Assembly (NCBI GenBank): GCA_963803845.1
Contig: CAWDNZ010000005.1
Location: 2,405,952-2,469,951 of the forward strand
Direction of reading: 5' to 3'
DNA length: 64,000 nt
Origin: JABDIY01 sp963803845
GTDB lineage: Bacteria > Actinomycetota > Acidimicrobiia > Acidimicrobiales > SZUA-35
The number at the start of each line of letters is the position of its first letter. Position 1 is the first letter of the stretch. A program made the translations under genes and the position numbers. Shown in pieces: positions 17,945 through 27,028 of this stretch. The notes beneath the pieces were generated by a model. It saw only the letters and a program-made list of their open reading frames with translations, was not told the origin of the DNA and did no database searches.

Positions 17945-18052
17945 TTCCGTGTCTTTCGTTGTTCGGGGAGTGCGCTTTGCACTACTTCAATGATCGGCGT
18001 GCTGGTTCAAGGCCGATTCGCCCGAAGTTCAAGACTTGGTCAAGAAACTGGC

Positions 18053-20017
18053 TCAGGAGTAGGCCATGTTCTCGAACTGGAGCACGTGCCACTGCACAAC
18101 ATCGGCGAGCGGTAGGCACGTCGCCGCGGCATGATTGGCCTGGCCCAGTTCTTCCCGTCGGGCGTCATTGCCGAGCACGTTCATCAGTGCGGTCGCCAGT
18201 GAGTCAACGCTTGCGGGGTCGAAGATTTCACCAGCAAATCCTTCTTCCTCGATGAGGTCCACGAAGTCGCCGATGCGAGGAACGATTGCGGCGCGGCCAT
18301 AGGCGCCGGCCTGATGGAGAGGCCCGGAGCTGCCGGTCGTGGCGGTGTAGGGGAAGGCAACCACGCTGGCGCTCGTGAACAAGTTCGGGATGTCTTCTTC
18401 TTCGACGTAGCCCCAGAAACGGACCTGGGAGTCGTCCTCCAGCTGAGCTTCAAGCTCTTCTAGATAGTCGGGAGCGTTTGGGTTGTTGGATCCGGCAATG
18501 ACCAGCTCCACGTCGCTGAATTCGTCGGTTTTGATCAGCTCGGCGTGTGCTTCCAGGAGCCCTTCGACCCGCTTGTAGGTGCCGAACTTGCCGAAGGCAA
18601 GAATGCGCCGCTTGCCGTCGATCGAGTCGGTTTCGCAGACGTCGGATGCTTCGAAGGTGCCGTGCGGCGCAAGATAGACGTTCGTGGCCGAATAGCGCTC
18701 TTGGAGGATCTCCACGTACTTCGGGATGGTCGTCCCGACCGTGTCTGCCAGCAACACAACTCTGGTCAGCAAACGCCCAATGGCCATGATGATTGGCTTG
18801 GCCACGCGGGAGGTCTTGAACCCCGCCTCGTCCAGATCGACCGTGTCCATCAGGTTGTGCAGGAGCACGTTGGTTCTGAAACCAAACAGTCGCAGAAGGG
18901 CAGGAGTCAGCAGACCTACGGCGGCGGGAATTCGTGCGTTGCCAAACGATGTGAAGTGGAGATTGAACATCACGATGTCCGGACGAGATTTCCTGGCGGC
19001 GGCGAGCACCCGCAACGGATTGAGGACGTTGTTGAATTCCCACACCGGCTCACAGATGACCGACGGGTTTGCGGCTGCGGTCTCTGCCGGCAGCGAGGTT
19101 TCGCTCCAAACCGTCAGGCTCTGAACCGCTTCGTTCTCACCTAGGTGCTTGGCGAGGTGATGGCCGTATTCGTTGAGAGTGGTTCGGGAAGGGGGCAACG
19201 CACTGACCAGGGCAATCCGTAGCCCGGAGGTCGGGCGAGGGCCGCCACGATGCAGCTTGTGGCGCAGGCGGATTCCCACCAGTGAGGCCAAGAACCCGAC
19301 GCTTGTGCGTAGTGGCGCCACCTTGGATCCTGGGGCGTCGTACCAGGTCACGCCTACTTCAGAGACCCCGTAGCCCTTCCTCTGGGCCAACCACAGAAGT
19401 TCGAGGTCGAAGGAAAAGCCATCGATCAGTTGAGCGGCGAACAGCTCCTTTGCAACGTCGGCCCGGAAGAGCTTGAAGCCGCACTGGGTGTCGGCAAACT
19501 TGAGGCCAAGAATGATGCGGGCCAGAGTGCGAAGCACGTTACTGAGAAGCTGCCGAAGGCCCGAGCGATTCTGCTCCATCGACCCTTCGGCTGCCCGGGA
19601 GGCAATGACGATCGGCGACGTGGCCATCTCGGCCAACATGGGCTCGATCTCCTCGATCGGGGTTGACATGTCAGCATCGGTGAACAGAATCAGCTTGCCT
19701 CGGGCTGCGTGGACTCCGGCCCGAACGGCTGCCCCTTTGCCACGATTGACCCCGGGCGCCAGTATCCGCAAGTTCCGCAGGTTCAGGTCTTGAAGTGTGG
19801 CGACGGTGTTATCGGTGGAACCGTCATCGGAGACGATGATCTCGAAGCTGCGCCCTTGGCCGGCGAGATAACTTCCCACGGCTGCGATCGTCGGAATGAT
19901 CCGAGTTGCTTCGTTGTAGGCGGGGATCACCACCGTCAGGTCGGGGTTGGACGCAGTTGGCTGGAAACGCCACTGGGTGAACGGGCTGGTGAGGTCGAAT
20001 ACTGTTTGGCTTGTCAT
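18053..20017 (-). CDS. Bifunctional glycosyltransferase: GT2 domain fused to GT4-like domain
   Basis: The 654-residue protein begins with a GT2 (dolichyl-phosphate-mannose-synthase-like) domain at about residues 24-235: LTVVIPAYNEATRI, the nucleotide-binding IIVSDDGSTDNT, the metal-binding ILFTDADMSTP and the DTQCGFKLFR block. From about residue 265 a second, GT-B fold part begins (LRIALVSALPPSRTTLNEYG), with RILAFGKFGTYKRVEGLLEA and a C-terminal AFPYTATTGSSGPLHQAGAYGR matching GT4 nucleotide-sugar sites. No membrane helix is evident. The two activities in one chain suggest consecutive steps on one lipid-linked sugar. It is encoded between the STAS genes and a set of envelope proteins. Confidence 0.88.
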   Translation of the reverse strand: MTSQTVFDLTSPFTQWRFQPTASNPDLTVVIPAYNEATRIIPTIAAVGSYLAGQGRSFEIIVSDDGSTDNTVATLQDLNLRNLRILAPGVNRGKGAAVRAGVHAARGKLILFTDADMSTPIEEIEPMLAEMATSPIVIASRAAEGSMEQNRSGLRQLLSNVLRTLARIILGLKFADTQCGFKLFRADVAKELFAAQLIDGFSFDLELLWLAQRKGYGVSEVGVTWYDAPGSKVAPLRTSVGFLASLVGIRLRHKLHRGGPRPTSGLRIALVSALPPSRTTLNEYGHHLAKHLGENEAVQSLTVWSETSLPAETAAANPSVICEPVWEFNNVLNPLRVLAAARKSRPDIVMFNLHFTSFGNARIPAAVGLLTPALLRLFGFRTNVLLHNLMDTVDLDEAGFKTSRVAKPIIMAIGRLLTRVVLLADTVGTTIPKYVEILQERYSATNVYLAPHGTFEASDVCETDSIDGKRRILAFGKFGTYKRVEGLLEAHAELIKTDEFSDVELVIAGSNNPNAPDYLEELEAQLEDDSQVRFWGYVEEEDIPNLFTSASVVAFPYTATTGSSGPLHQAGAYGRAAIVPRIGDFVDLIEEEGFAGEIFDPASVDSLATALMNVLGNDARREELGQANHAAATCLPLADVVQWHVLQFENMAYS

Positions 20018-20073
20018 GACCCTGACGGTAAGAATCGGGACTCAAGCGATTCCCAAGCCAAGATCAAGGTTGG

Positions 20074-20619
20074 TTAAAGCCTCGTCAAACGCTCCACTCG
20101 CCAGTTGCCGTCACGCAACACCATGACGACCTCGTACTTTTCAGAGATCGAATACGTGGATCCGCCCCCCACGTCTACAGACCCGATCGATGAGATCTCG
20201 AGCCCCAAAACCTGACCGTCCAAGCTGTAGAAGTACGTGGTGATCCGATGGCTGGCCCAACTGGGATCAAGGGCAACTTCCAGGTTGGCAGCTTCCTCTT
20301 GGCGCTGGAGGGCGCCGCCGGAGAACCACGTTTCATTTGCTTCGCCCGCCAACGCGCCCACCCATGCCTTGGCGACATCCAGCCTCGTTTGGCGCTCCAC
20401 ACTGCGGAACAAGCCGGGTTCATCAGTATTCCACGAGACCGCTTCGCTCCTGACCGATAGCGGCTCGGCCGAGTCTGTGAATGCGCTGGCGGGGTCGGCA
20501 CCGGTGCCGTACGAGATGATGACCGTGGTGAGGCTGGCGAGCGTCGCCGCGGCGACGATGACAACTACGCCCCCGAGCACTACAGCCATCATCCTCTTGA
20601 CCTTGCTGAGTGACGTCAT
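20074..20619 (-). CDS. Membrane-anchored extracytoplasmic protein, unknown
   Basis: A 181-residue protein with one N-terminal membrane helix (residues 10-36, preceded by SKVKR) and an external domain of about 140 residues. The external part ends KYEVVMVLRDGNWRVERLTR, the kind of strand pair seen in NTF2/SnoaL-like or lumenal accessory domains; a similar VVLRSGKWFVEPD occurs in the giant membrane protein at 21782-24946, suggesting related accessory folds. No catalytic motif is seen. Its start overlaps the stop of the next upstream gene (20616) by 4 bp, so the three-gene block 24946-20074 is translationally coupled. Confidence 0.65.
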   Translation of the reverse strand: MTSLSKVKRMMAVVLGGVVVIVAAATLASLTTVIISYGTGADPASAFTDSAEPLSVRSEAVSWNTDEPGLFRSVERQTRLDVAKAWVGALAGEANETWFSGGALQRQEEAANLEVALDPSWASHRITTYFYSLDGQVLGLEISSIGSVDVGGGSTYSISEKYEVVMVLRDGNWRVERLTRL

Positions 20620-21785
20620 GGCTCGATCCGGTGCTCGACGGTGCGGCCAAGGACTGAAACCGAGATGATTCCCGGTTCTGGTTGAACCAGCGCCGACGCT
20701 CGGCCGTCGGTCGTGGTCGTGGACCGATCGCCAATGACAACTTCGGTGCCGTCCGCAACCAGGCCACCCGAAGGGTTCAGAATTGGCCCCACGAAGACCC
20801 GGTAACCGTCGTCGTCGAGCAGGCCAGACACGTCGAAATCCTGCACGGCACTGACTGCCCTGATGATCTCCGGATCGGACGTCTGGCCGTTCACCGATGC
20901 CCCGACGCTTAGAATCTGTGGGCTATTCGGCGCGGTCCAGAACGCCCGCAGCCTTCCTTGCTGGACGGTGGCGGGTACGAGTGTCGTCGTCGTCGGTGTG
21001 GTCAGGCGGAACACGCCGGCCACACCATCGGGTAGTTCGTTTCCAAACAGATCCGTGAGTGGGGCGGTCGCTAGTTCGATCACCTCGCGCCCGTCGGCTG
21101 CAATGGTCGAGGCGTCCAAATCGAGATCCACGGAGCTGGCAAACCCCGGAACCTCGTTGAGGACCGCCGGCACACCAGTGATCTCGCTCATCGTCACCCA
21201 AACCGAGTTGGCGCCCGCCGCGGTGCCAGCCACCAGTTGGGTCGATGCGATCGACCGCGCGATCGTGGTTACTTGGCTCGAGGTTTCCTCGGTTGGGCTC
21301 TGCCGTTGGAATTCGACTGCGGTTCCGGCCGGCATCGCGTTGCCGTAGATGTCTCCGGGGGTCACTACCGCCAAGCTCAGGTCCTTCCCGTCGGCAACGA
21401 TCGTCCGCGGTCCGACGAGCACATCGGTGAAGCCGTCAGGCTCACCGGGAGCAACCGAAACATCCAGCTGATGTTCCCCCACCAACAGGGTCAAATGACC
21501 TGCGGTCTCGGACACGGCATCCGGGGCGGTCCACGACGAAGCGCCAGGGCCGAGTTCAGTCGTGAACAGGAGGACCGATCCTCCCGAGAAGGCGACGATC
21601 TCGACGCTGCCCCCAACGTCGTCCATTTCTATTTGGATGCTCAGCGGATCGCCGGCAATTACCGGTCCTCGCAGCTCGACCGATACCGGCGTAACGAAGA
21701 CGACTGGTTCTGGGGTGGGTCGCATGATGAACGCAACGATGACGATGACGGCGCCGACGGCCAGGAGCTTCAGAAGGCGACTCAT
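20616..21785 (-). CDS. Membrane-anchored protein with Ig-like domains
   Basis: This 389-residue protein has a single N-terminal helix (LLKLLAVGAVIVIVAFIM) and a long beta-rich exterior. Repeated units ending in ADG(K/R/T) followed by short strands (TIVADGKDLSLAVVTPGDIY, TIAADGREVIELATAPLTDL, LVADGTEVVIGD) resemble bacterial Ig-like (invasin/Big-type) modules of about 90 residues. It probably forms a stalk or a scaffold on the outer face of the membrane. It is coupled by overlapping ATGA to the genes on both sides. Function in glycan assembly is inferred only from location. Confidence 0.68.
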   Translation of the reverse strand: MSRLLKLLAVGAVIVIVAFIMRPTPEPVVFVTPVSVELRGPVIAGDPLSIQIEMDDVGGSVEIVAFSGGSVLLFTTELGPGASSWTAPDAVSETAGHLTLLVGEHQLDVSVAPGEPDGFTDVLVGPRTIVADGKDLSLAVVTPGDIYGNAMPAGTAVEFQRQSPTEETSSQVTTIARSIASTQLVAGTAAGANSVWVTMSEITGVPAVLNEVPGFASSVDLDLDASTIAADGREVIELATAPLTDLFGNELPDGVAGVFRLTTPTTTTLVPATVQQGRLRAFWTAPNSPQILSVGASVNGQTSDPEIIRAVSAVQDFDVSGLLDDDGYRVFVGPILNPSGGLVADGTEVVIGDRSTTTTDGRASALVQPEPGIISVSVLGRTVEHRIEP

Positions 21786-24700
21786 GGCTGCATCTCGCGT
21801 GTGAACGTGGTGACAACGATGTGTATCGCCGGGTCCCCTGCATCGGAGCCTTCGAGGGTTGAGGGAAGTGCGAAGGAAGCATCGACCGTGTCATCTCGAC
21901 CGTTGTCGTTCCACAACCCCGGAACCGATACGGGTTGGACAACGCCGAGGTCGGTCAGCGTGAAATCGAACGACGTGTTCCGCTGGGGCCGTATCGATGT
22001 AGGCAGATAGTTGACGTCCACCCAGGCAACTTCGCCGTCGACCAGCTGGGCCGTCACCAATCGGGGGATCGTGGCCGTAGCGGTGAGGTCGTTTTGAAGA
22101 CGGCCGCTGAGCGAACCCTCGCTGAACTGCAACTGGGTGGGGGCCAGGCGCTCCAAATTGCGGCCCGTTACCAAGGCCTTCACCGACAACTCATAGGAAG
22201 CCACCGGCTCGTCGAGAACGATCTCGGTGACGGCGTTGGGGTTGAACTCTGGATCGGTCAGATCGGTGCCCTCGATGGCCCCGGCCACACCCTCGAAGTC
22301 AACCCGAAACGGCACGGTCTCACCGGGGAGAACCTTCAGCACGGACGCCTGACCCGCAGCGTAGGAAGCCATCGACTCGCCAACTGAGTTGAGCAACGTA
22401 CCGGTGATCGTCAGATCTGCCGGGTCTACGTCAACATTGGTGATCTGGCCGACGATGTGCCATCTGGTGCCGACCTGCACGACCTGAGCGTCGAGGATCT
22501 CAACCCTCGGCCGGTCCAACACATCGTTGTAATCGGTCGGCCCGGTGGTTTGAAGTCGACGACCAAGGTCGAGGTAGTCAACGGACGTGCGCCGCACGAA
22601 CTGCTGGTTCGGAATTGTGTCAACCCGGTTGTCGGGCTCCACGAACCATTTGCCGGAACGCAGAACGACAATATGAGATGCCGACAACTGATAGCTCTCG
22701 ACCGAAGTGAGGTAGTCCAGGTCCACCGTTACCTCGGCGACTTCGTCGCTCCTCATTTCAACATTGGATACGACGATTGAATCCAGCTTGGCGTAGCCGG
22801 CGAGGAGGCCGTCGGTGACCGACAGGTCGAGATCGAATTGTTCTTGGGAAGGTCGGGTGGACGGGTCCAGTCGGTTCCACGCTTCCTCGTAGCGCTTGAA
22901 GTCCAGGTCGTCGTAGTAGGCGACGACCTGAGCAGCTGGTTCGTTTCTCGGCGTCGGGTTGAGTTCTTCGACGACGCCGACCGCGAGGTAGACAAAAACG
23001 ATTGCCCAACTGGCATATCCGACCCTCCGAAGGAACAGCGGCATGGCCGGAAAGCTCCGGACCGATGAAGCCGTGTTCGGATCTGGCGTGAGCGAGTTCT
23101 GAGCCGACCTCAAGAATCGGCGAACACGAGGCAATGCATTCTGGGCGAAGGGGTTGTCGGCGAGTGGGCGGCGGGCGAATGGGCGGCGGCGAGAGCCGAA
23201 GCCGATGAGCGCCCATGCTTGGGTGACTATCGCGGCAACCACTCCGGTCATCGGAAGCGTTGACCACATGAGCCGCTGCCATGCGGGAATCTCCCGGACG
23301 GCTAACACCGGCGGAAGCGGAGGCACGTCCGCACGCTCCCAGACCGTCACGTTGTTTCGAAGCGGACCGAGCCGATGCCATCCGCTGGAACTGAGCAGCG
23401 GGTCGTAGAACTCGTCATTGGAGAATATGAACTTCAGGTTGTAGCGCTCAGGCGTGGTCAGGAATTGTTGCAACGACCCGATTCCTCTGATGCCCCTGAA
23501 CTTGGCTCCTTCGAGACGCTCAACCGGCCGGCTGACGAGTTCGGGCAGGCGCCGCACCGAGTGATAGTTGCCATCTGGAGTGGTCGCCGACGTCTGCGCA
23601 CTGAGCCGGGCCATCTGGTCACCGAATCCCAGCGCCAGGTAGCGCCAGCGGTCGTGCTGGTCCCGCTCCAGGAACTCGGTGATTGGAGCCGGGTCAACCG
23701 GGTCGGGCTGCAACGGCCGGAACCTTCCCAACGTTGCGGCGAACAAGAACGAAGCACCGAACGCAACGGCCAGCAAGGTTCGCAGAATCCCAGTCCATCG
23801 AGATCGCGGCAGCGTCACGATGTTCGAGACGAACTGCCCGGCCAAAGGCAAGATCGCGATAGTCGCCCACAGGGTGAAGCGGTCAAGTGTCAGGATGTCG
23901 AAGGCACCGCCCAGTAGCAGCTTGGGAATGGGAGTGGTTCCTCCCGTGCCGAGCAAGGTGAGAAGACCCACCGATGCGGCGAGAGGCCAAAGTTTGGTGC
24001 GCACTTCGCGCACTATCAGGATTGGGGCCATCAGGAGAAGCGGACCCCATGGCACCAGGAAGAAAACCAGGCCGGCGTTTGGATTGTCCAGGAAGCTGTC
24101 TCGGGACGAGTGCGGGATTGGGACTTGGGAGATGGGGTCAGAAGCCGTCCAGAGCCAATAGGGCAGCACCACGAGAACGAGCGTGGCCAACATCGCTCCC
24201 CCAACCACCCCAATCCGGATTGTGACAGGAATGATCCGAGACAGCCGGCGAGCAATAAGTGGCCACCAGTGGCTGGGCTTCACAGACCGGTAGTGACCCG
24301 CAACCTCGCCTTCAACGGGTATGCGAGCTTGGTCAAGCAGCGCTCTGACGACGATCGGTCCCAGGAAGAAGACCGATCCGAAGAGAACGGTCACATGATG
24401 TCCACCGGTCGTTGCGGCCACGGTTGCCAGACCAACCAACAGCGACGGTCGATGACCCTCCACGAGCCAGCGATGAATGGACGGAAGCGCGTTGAGGAGT
24501 AATCCCAGCGAGAAGGTCGTGGGCAACTGCCCAAACACGTGAACGGCCTCGGCGATCGACGTCGACAACACCAAAAGCAGCGCTGCCCAATTGGCAGCGC
24601 ACTCGGAAACCCATATGCGGGAGAACCGCTTCACGCCGATCGCCAGAATGAGAACCGACGACAGCTGAACCAGAACAAAGGCGGCGTCAAGCCCTATGGC

Positions 24701-24946
24701 GTGTGACAGCAGCCCCATCAGTTGGTGAGTCCCCGGCGGGTAGCTGGTTACCGTGAAGCCCGTGTACCAGCGCGTGTCCCACGTGCTGAACCAGTCCTGG
24801 GCGTAATGGTCTGCGAAGAACATGTGCACGTACGCGTCGTAGGTCTGCTGGAAACTGCCCATTAGAAGCAACGCACCATGGACCAAAGTGGCGACGGCAA
24901 GCGTGAGTCGCAGTGGTGGTGAGGTAGTGATCGCCGGCGTTTCCAT
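21782..24946 (-). CDS. Large multi-spanning membrane protein, GT-C / PTPS-related-like
   Basis: The 1054-residue product has about 11-12 N-terminal membrane helices (residues 10-600) with an early exterior loop containing DAYVHMFFADHYAQDWF, the acidic-pair style loop found in GT-C enzymes and 'PTPS-related' membrane proteins. A further helix near residue 630 (WAIVFVYLAVGVVEEL) leads into a C-terminal exterior region of about 400 residues with two beta-rich accessory domains (IVVLRSGKWFVEPD and VGTRWHIVGQITNVDVDP). It may transfer sugars from lipid carriers outside the membrane; the substrate is unknown. It is the first gene of the coupled block running down to 20074. Confidence 0.72.
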   Translation of the reverse strand: METPAITTSPPLRLTLAVATLVHGALLLMGSFQQTYDAYVHMFFADHYAQDWFSTWDTRWYTGFTVTSYPPGTHQLMGLLSHAIGLDAAFVLVQLSSVLILAIGVKRFSRIWVSECAANWAALLLVLSTSIAEAVHVFGQLPTTFSLGLLLNALPSIHRWLVEGHRPSLLVGLATVAATTGGHHVTVLFGSVFFLGPIVVRALLDQARIPVEGEVAGHYRSVKPSHWWPLIARRLSRIIPVTIRIGVVGGAMLATLVLVVLPYWLWTASDPISQVPIPHSSRDSFLDNPNAGLVFFLVPWGPLLLMAPILIVREVRTKLWPLAASVGLLTLLGTGGTTPIPKLLLGGAFDILTLDRFTLWATIAILPLAGQFVSNIVTLPRSRWTGILRTLLAVAFGASFLFAATLGRFRPLQPDPVDPAPITEFLERDQHDRWRYLALGFGDQMARLSAQTSATTPDGNYHSVRRLPELVSRPVERLEGAKFRGIRGIGSLQQFLTTPERYNLKFIFSNDEFYDPLLSSSGWHRLGPLRNNVTVWERADVPPLPPVLAVREIPAWQRLMWSTLPMTGVVAAIVTQAWALIGFGSRRRPFARRPLADNPFAQNALPRVRRFLRSAQNSLTPDPNTASSVRSFPAMPLFLRRVGYASWAIVFVYLAVGVVEELNPTPRNEPAAQVVAYYDDLDFKRYEEAWNRLDPSTRPSQEQFDLDLSVTDGLLAGYAKLDSIVVSNVEMRSDEVAEVTVDLDYLTSVESYQLSASHIVVLRSGKWFVEPDNRVDTIPNQQFVRRTSVDYLDLGRRLQTTGPTDYNDVLDRPRVEILDAQVVQVGTRWHIVGQITNVDVDPADLTITGTLLNSVGESMASYAAGQASVLKVLPGETVPFRVDFEGVAGAIEGTDLTDPEFNPNAVTEIVLDEPVASYELSVKALVTGRNLERLAPTQLQFSEGSLSGRLQNDLTATATIPRLVTAQLVDGEVAWVDVNYLPTSIRPQRNTSFDFTLTDLGVVQPVSVPGLWNDNGRDDTVDASFALPSTLEGSDAGDPAIHIVVTTFTREMQP

Positions 24947-25043
24947 ATCCGCTAGCTTCGGCTCACCACATCAGGTTAAACGCTGACCTTTCTCAAGAAA
25001 TGGTTAAGAAGCCAATCGTGCGAAGAACGCTTGGCGCACCTGT

Positions 25044-25646
25044 TCAGCGAGATGTGGCGCCGGCGATGACGAGGTCGACCACCTGGTCGGCGAGTTGTTC
25101 GGTGATGGGTTCGCCGGTCAGGAGCAGCCGGACCCAGAGCGGACCGATGATGGTCTCGATGATCAGGTTGGCGTCCGTCGTTGGGGGGAGATCGCCCCTT
25201 TCAACTGCTCGTTCAACGACTTTTGCCGACAGAGCGAGGCGGTGGGCCCAGAAGCCGTGCATCGCTTCGGCGAGTTCGTCCGATGCAGCTGCTGCAGCCG
25301 CTATCGACCGGGACCGTCGCGATCCCGCATCGGTGCCGATGTTGGCCACCACCTCCCGGGCGAGCATGCGTAGGTCTTCCAGCAGAGACCCGGTGTCGGG
25401 AATTGGAACGGCGTCGGCGCTGTGGAGCGCGGCTGCGTCTGCGGTGAGGTCGGCCTTGGTGGGCCAGCGCCGGTACACGGTGGTCTTATGGACCCCGGCT
25501 CGCGCCGCCACATCTTCGACGGTCATCTTGTCGTAGCCAACCTCGTTGAGGAGTTCTCCAGCGGCTTCCAGGACCGCGGTACGGACCCGCTCGGCCCGGC
25601 CGCCGGGTCGTTGTTCGCCCACTCGAGGTTGTCTGTCGTTCATCAT
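25044..25646 (-). CDS. TetR-family transcriptional regulator
   Basis: A 200-residue regulator. The N-terminal helix-turn-helix is clear: AVLEAAGELLNEVGYDKMTV then EDVAARAGVHKTTVYRRW at residues 43-60. The C-terminal half is an all-helical ligand/dimer domain of the AcrR/TetR_C type. Two consecutive ATGs (25646 and 25643) make the exact start ambiguous; GAGG lies just upstream. It is divergent from the SRPBCC gene at 25752, and two matching 16-bp palindromes in the 105-bp gap are its likely binding sites, so autorepression and control of the neighbour are expected. Confidence 0.92.
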   Translation of the reverse strand: MMNDRQPRVGEQRPGGRAERVRTAVLEAAGELLNEVGYDKMTVEDVAARAGVHKTTVYRRWPTKADLTADAAALHSADAVPIPDTGSLLEDLRMLAREVVANIGTDAGSRRSRSIAAAAAASDELAEAMHGFWAHRLALSAKVVERAVERGDLPPTTDANLIIETIIGPLWVRLLLTGEPITEQLADQVVDLVIAGATSR

Positions 25647-25658
25647 TCCTCACCTTAT

Positions 25659-25719
25659 CGCAAAAGGGGTTGCGTTTATATCATGGGTGATGCATAGTAG
25701 AAACGCAACATGAGTTGCG
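25659..25719. promoter_or_regulatory. Two matching 16-bp palindromes, likely TetR operators
   Basis: CGCAAAAGGGGTTGCG at 25659-25674 and CGCAACATGAGTTGCG at 25704-25719 share the design CGCAA(A/C)-NNNN-GTTGCG. Their centres are 45 bp apart in the divergent gap between the TetR gene and the SRPBCC gene. The site pair is visible directly; binding by the TetR protein is inferred. Confidence 0.7.
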
Positions 25720-25751
25720 ACTAGATCAAGAGTCGAAAGTAGAGGAACACC

Positions 25752-26204
25752 ATGCATCACGAACTGCACACCGAAATCGAGATCAGCGCCCCGGCCCAAA
25801 CCGTGTGGACCGTTCTCACCGACCTCGACCACTATTCCGAATGGAACCCCTTCATCGTCGAAGCCAGCGGCGAGGTCGCGGTCGACAAGAAGCTGGTCAA
25901 TCGGCTCCAGCCTCCCGGCGGGAGAGCCATGACGATCAAACCTGCCGTGACAGTGGTCGAACCGACTCAGACGTTCGAGTGGCTCGGCCATGTCGGGGTT
26001 CCCGGCGTGTTCGACGGCCGCCACCGGTTTGACCTCAAAACAACACCCTCCGGCGGCACCCAACTGGTCCAGAGCGAGCAGTTCAACGGTGTCCTCGTTC
26101 GGTTCATGCGAAAGATGCTCGACAATCAGACCCGTGACGGATTCGAGGCTATGAACTCTGCGCTCAAGGCTCGAGCCGAGGCAATGGCGGCGGCCCAGTC
26201 ATGA
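25752..26204 (+). CDS. SRPBCC / polyketide-cyclase-like protein
   Basis: A 150-residue START-fold protein: EIEISAPAQTVWTVLTDLDH at residues 7-26, then YSEWNPFIVEASGEV, and a C-terminal amphipathic helix (FMRKMLDNQTRDGFEAMNSA). This is the SRPBCC group often annotated as polyketide cyclase/dehydrase, which binds a hydrophobic ligand in a deep cavity. No catalytic residues can be assigned. The ATG is preceded by AGAGGA at 8 bp. It is the probable target of the divergent TetR regulator, so a role in responding to a small hydrophobic molecule is plausible. Confidence 0.88.
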   Translation: MHHELHTEIEISAPAQTVWTVLTDLDHYSEWNPFIVEASGEVAVDKKLVNRLQPPGGRAMTIKPAVTVVEPTQTFEWLGHVGVPGVFDGRHRFDLKTTPSGGTQLVQSEQFNGVLVRFMRKMLDNQTRDGFEAMNSALKARAEAMAAAQS

Positions 26205-26328
26205 ACCCGAGGGGTCTCACCGCGTGATCGAGCTCCACGCCAGCTGTGCCCGACCCATGCTGAACCACGACAGCTCGGCTACAAAGGGAACAGGACAGCC
26301 AGCCATCCCCTAAGACCAGGAGCGGACT

Positions 26329-26988
26329 ATGAGTAGCGAGCAGAAGATCACCGTTGCAGACGGAGGCCCGTACATCGTGAGCGGCAGCGTGCCGATCACG
26401 ACAAAGTCAATCGTGACGTCCGAACACGGCGAATCGCTCACGTGGAAGACCGATACCGCCGGCGAAACCAAGCCGAAGGTCCGCCTGTGTCGCTGCGGTG
26501 CGTCGTCCAACAAGCCCTACTGCGACCAAACCCACGCTTCGATCGAATGGGACCACGCCGACAACGCCCCAGATGGCACCTACGCCGAACGCGCCAAGAG
26601 CCTCGGCGGTGAGGGAATCGAAGTGTTCGACGACCGACCCCTCTGCGTCCACGCCGGATTCTGCGGAAACAAGGTCACCAATGTGTGGAAGATGGCGGCC
26701 AAAACCGGCGACAGCCAGATCCGAGCCGAGGCGATGGCCATGATCGAACGCTGCCCCTCGGGAGCCCTCAGCTACACGGTTGACAGCGAAGCGGTGGAGC
26801 CGGACCTTCCCGTTCAGGTGGCCGCAATTCCCGACGGTCCTCTCTGGGTCAGCGGCGGGCTCAAAGTCGAACGATCCGATGGCTCCACGCTCGAGACCCG
26901 CAACCGGGTCACGCTCTGTCGCTGCGGACATTCCGGCTCGAAACCGCTCTGCGACGGCTCACACAGCGACGTCGGTTTCACCGGCTAG
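26329..26988 (+). CDS. Iron-sulphur protein: CDGSH, divergent 4Fe-4S-like domain, CDGSH
   Basis: A 219-residue protein with three cofactor regions. A CDGSH 2Fe-2S site (CRCGASSNKPYCDQTH, about residues 55-70), a central Fer4_19-type domain (CVHAGFC at about 105-111 and CPSGAL near 145) and a second CDGSH site (CRCGHSGSKPLCDGSH near 200-215). Both CDGSH sites keep the 3-Cys-1-His ligands. Such proteins are cytoplasmic electron carriers or cluster-transfer proteins; partners are not known. ATG 26329 follows AGGAG at 7 bp. Transcribed alone or with the SRPBCC gene 125 bp upstream. Confidence 0.92.
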   Translation: MSSEQKITVADGGPYIVSGSVPITTKSIVTSEHGESLTWKTDTAGETKPKVRLCRCGASSNKPYCDQTHASIEWDHADNAPDGTYAERAKSLGGEGIEVFDDRPLCVHAGFCGNKVTNVWKMAAKTGDSQIRAEAMAMIERCPSGALSYTVDSEAVEPDLPVQVAAIPDGPLWVSGGLKVERSDGSTLETRNRVTLCRCGHSGSKPLCDGSHSDVGFTG

Positions 26989-27028
26989 ACCGAGTTGGTT
27001 CGCCGAGGTCAGGGGACGTCGGTAGCAC

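Noticed and set aside
18545..19144. Forward-strand frames inside the glycosyltransferase gene
   Set aside because: The reverse strand carries full GT2 and GT4 motifs; forward frames are compositional shadows.
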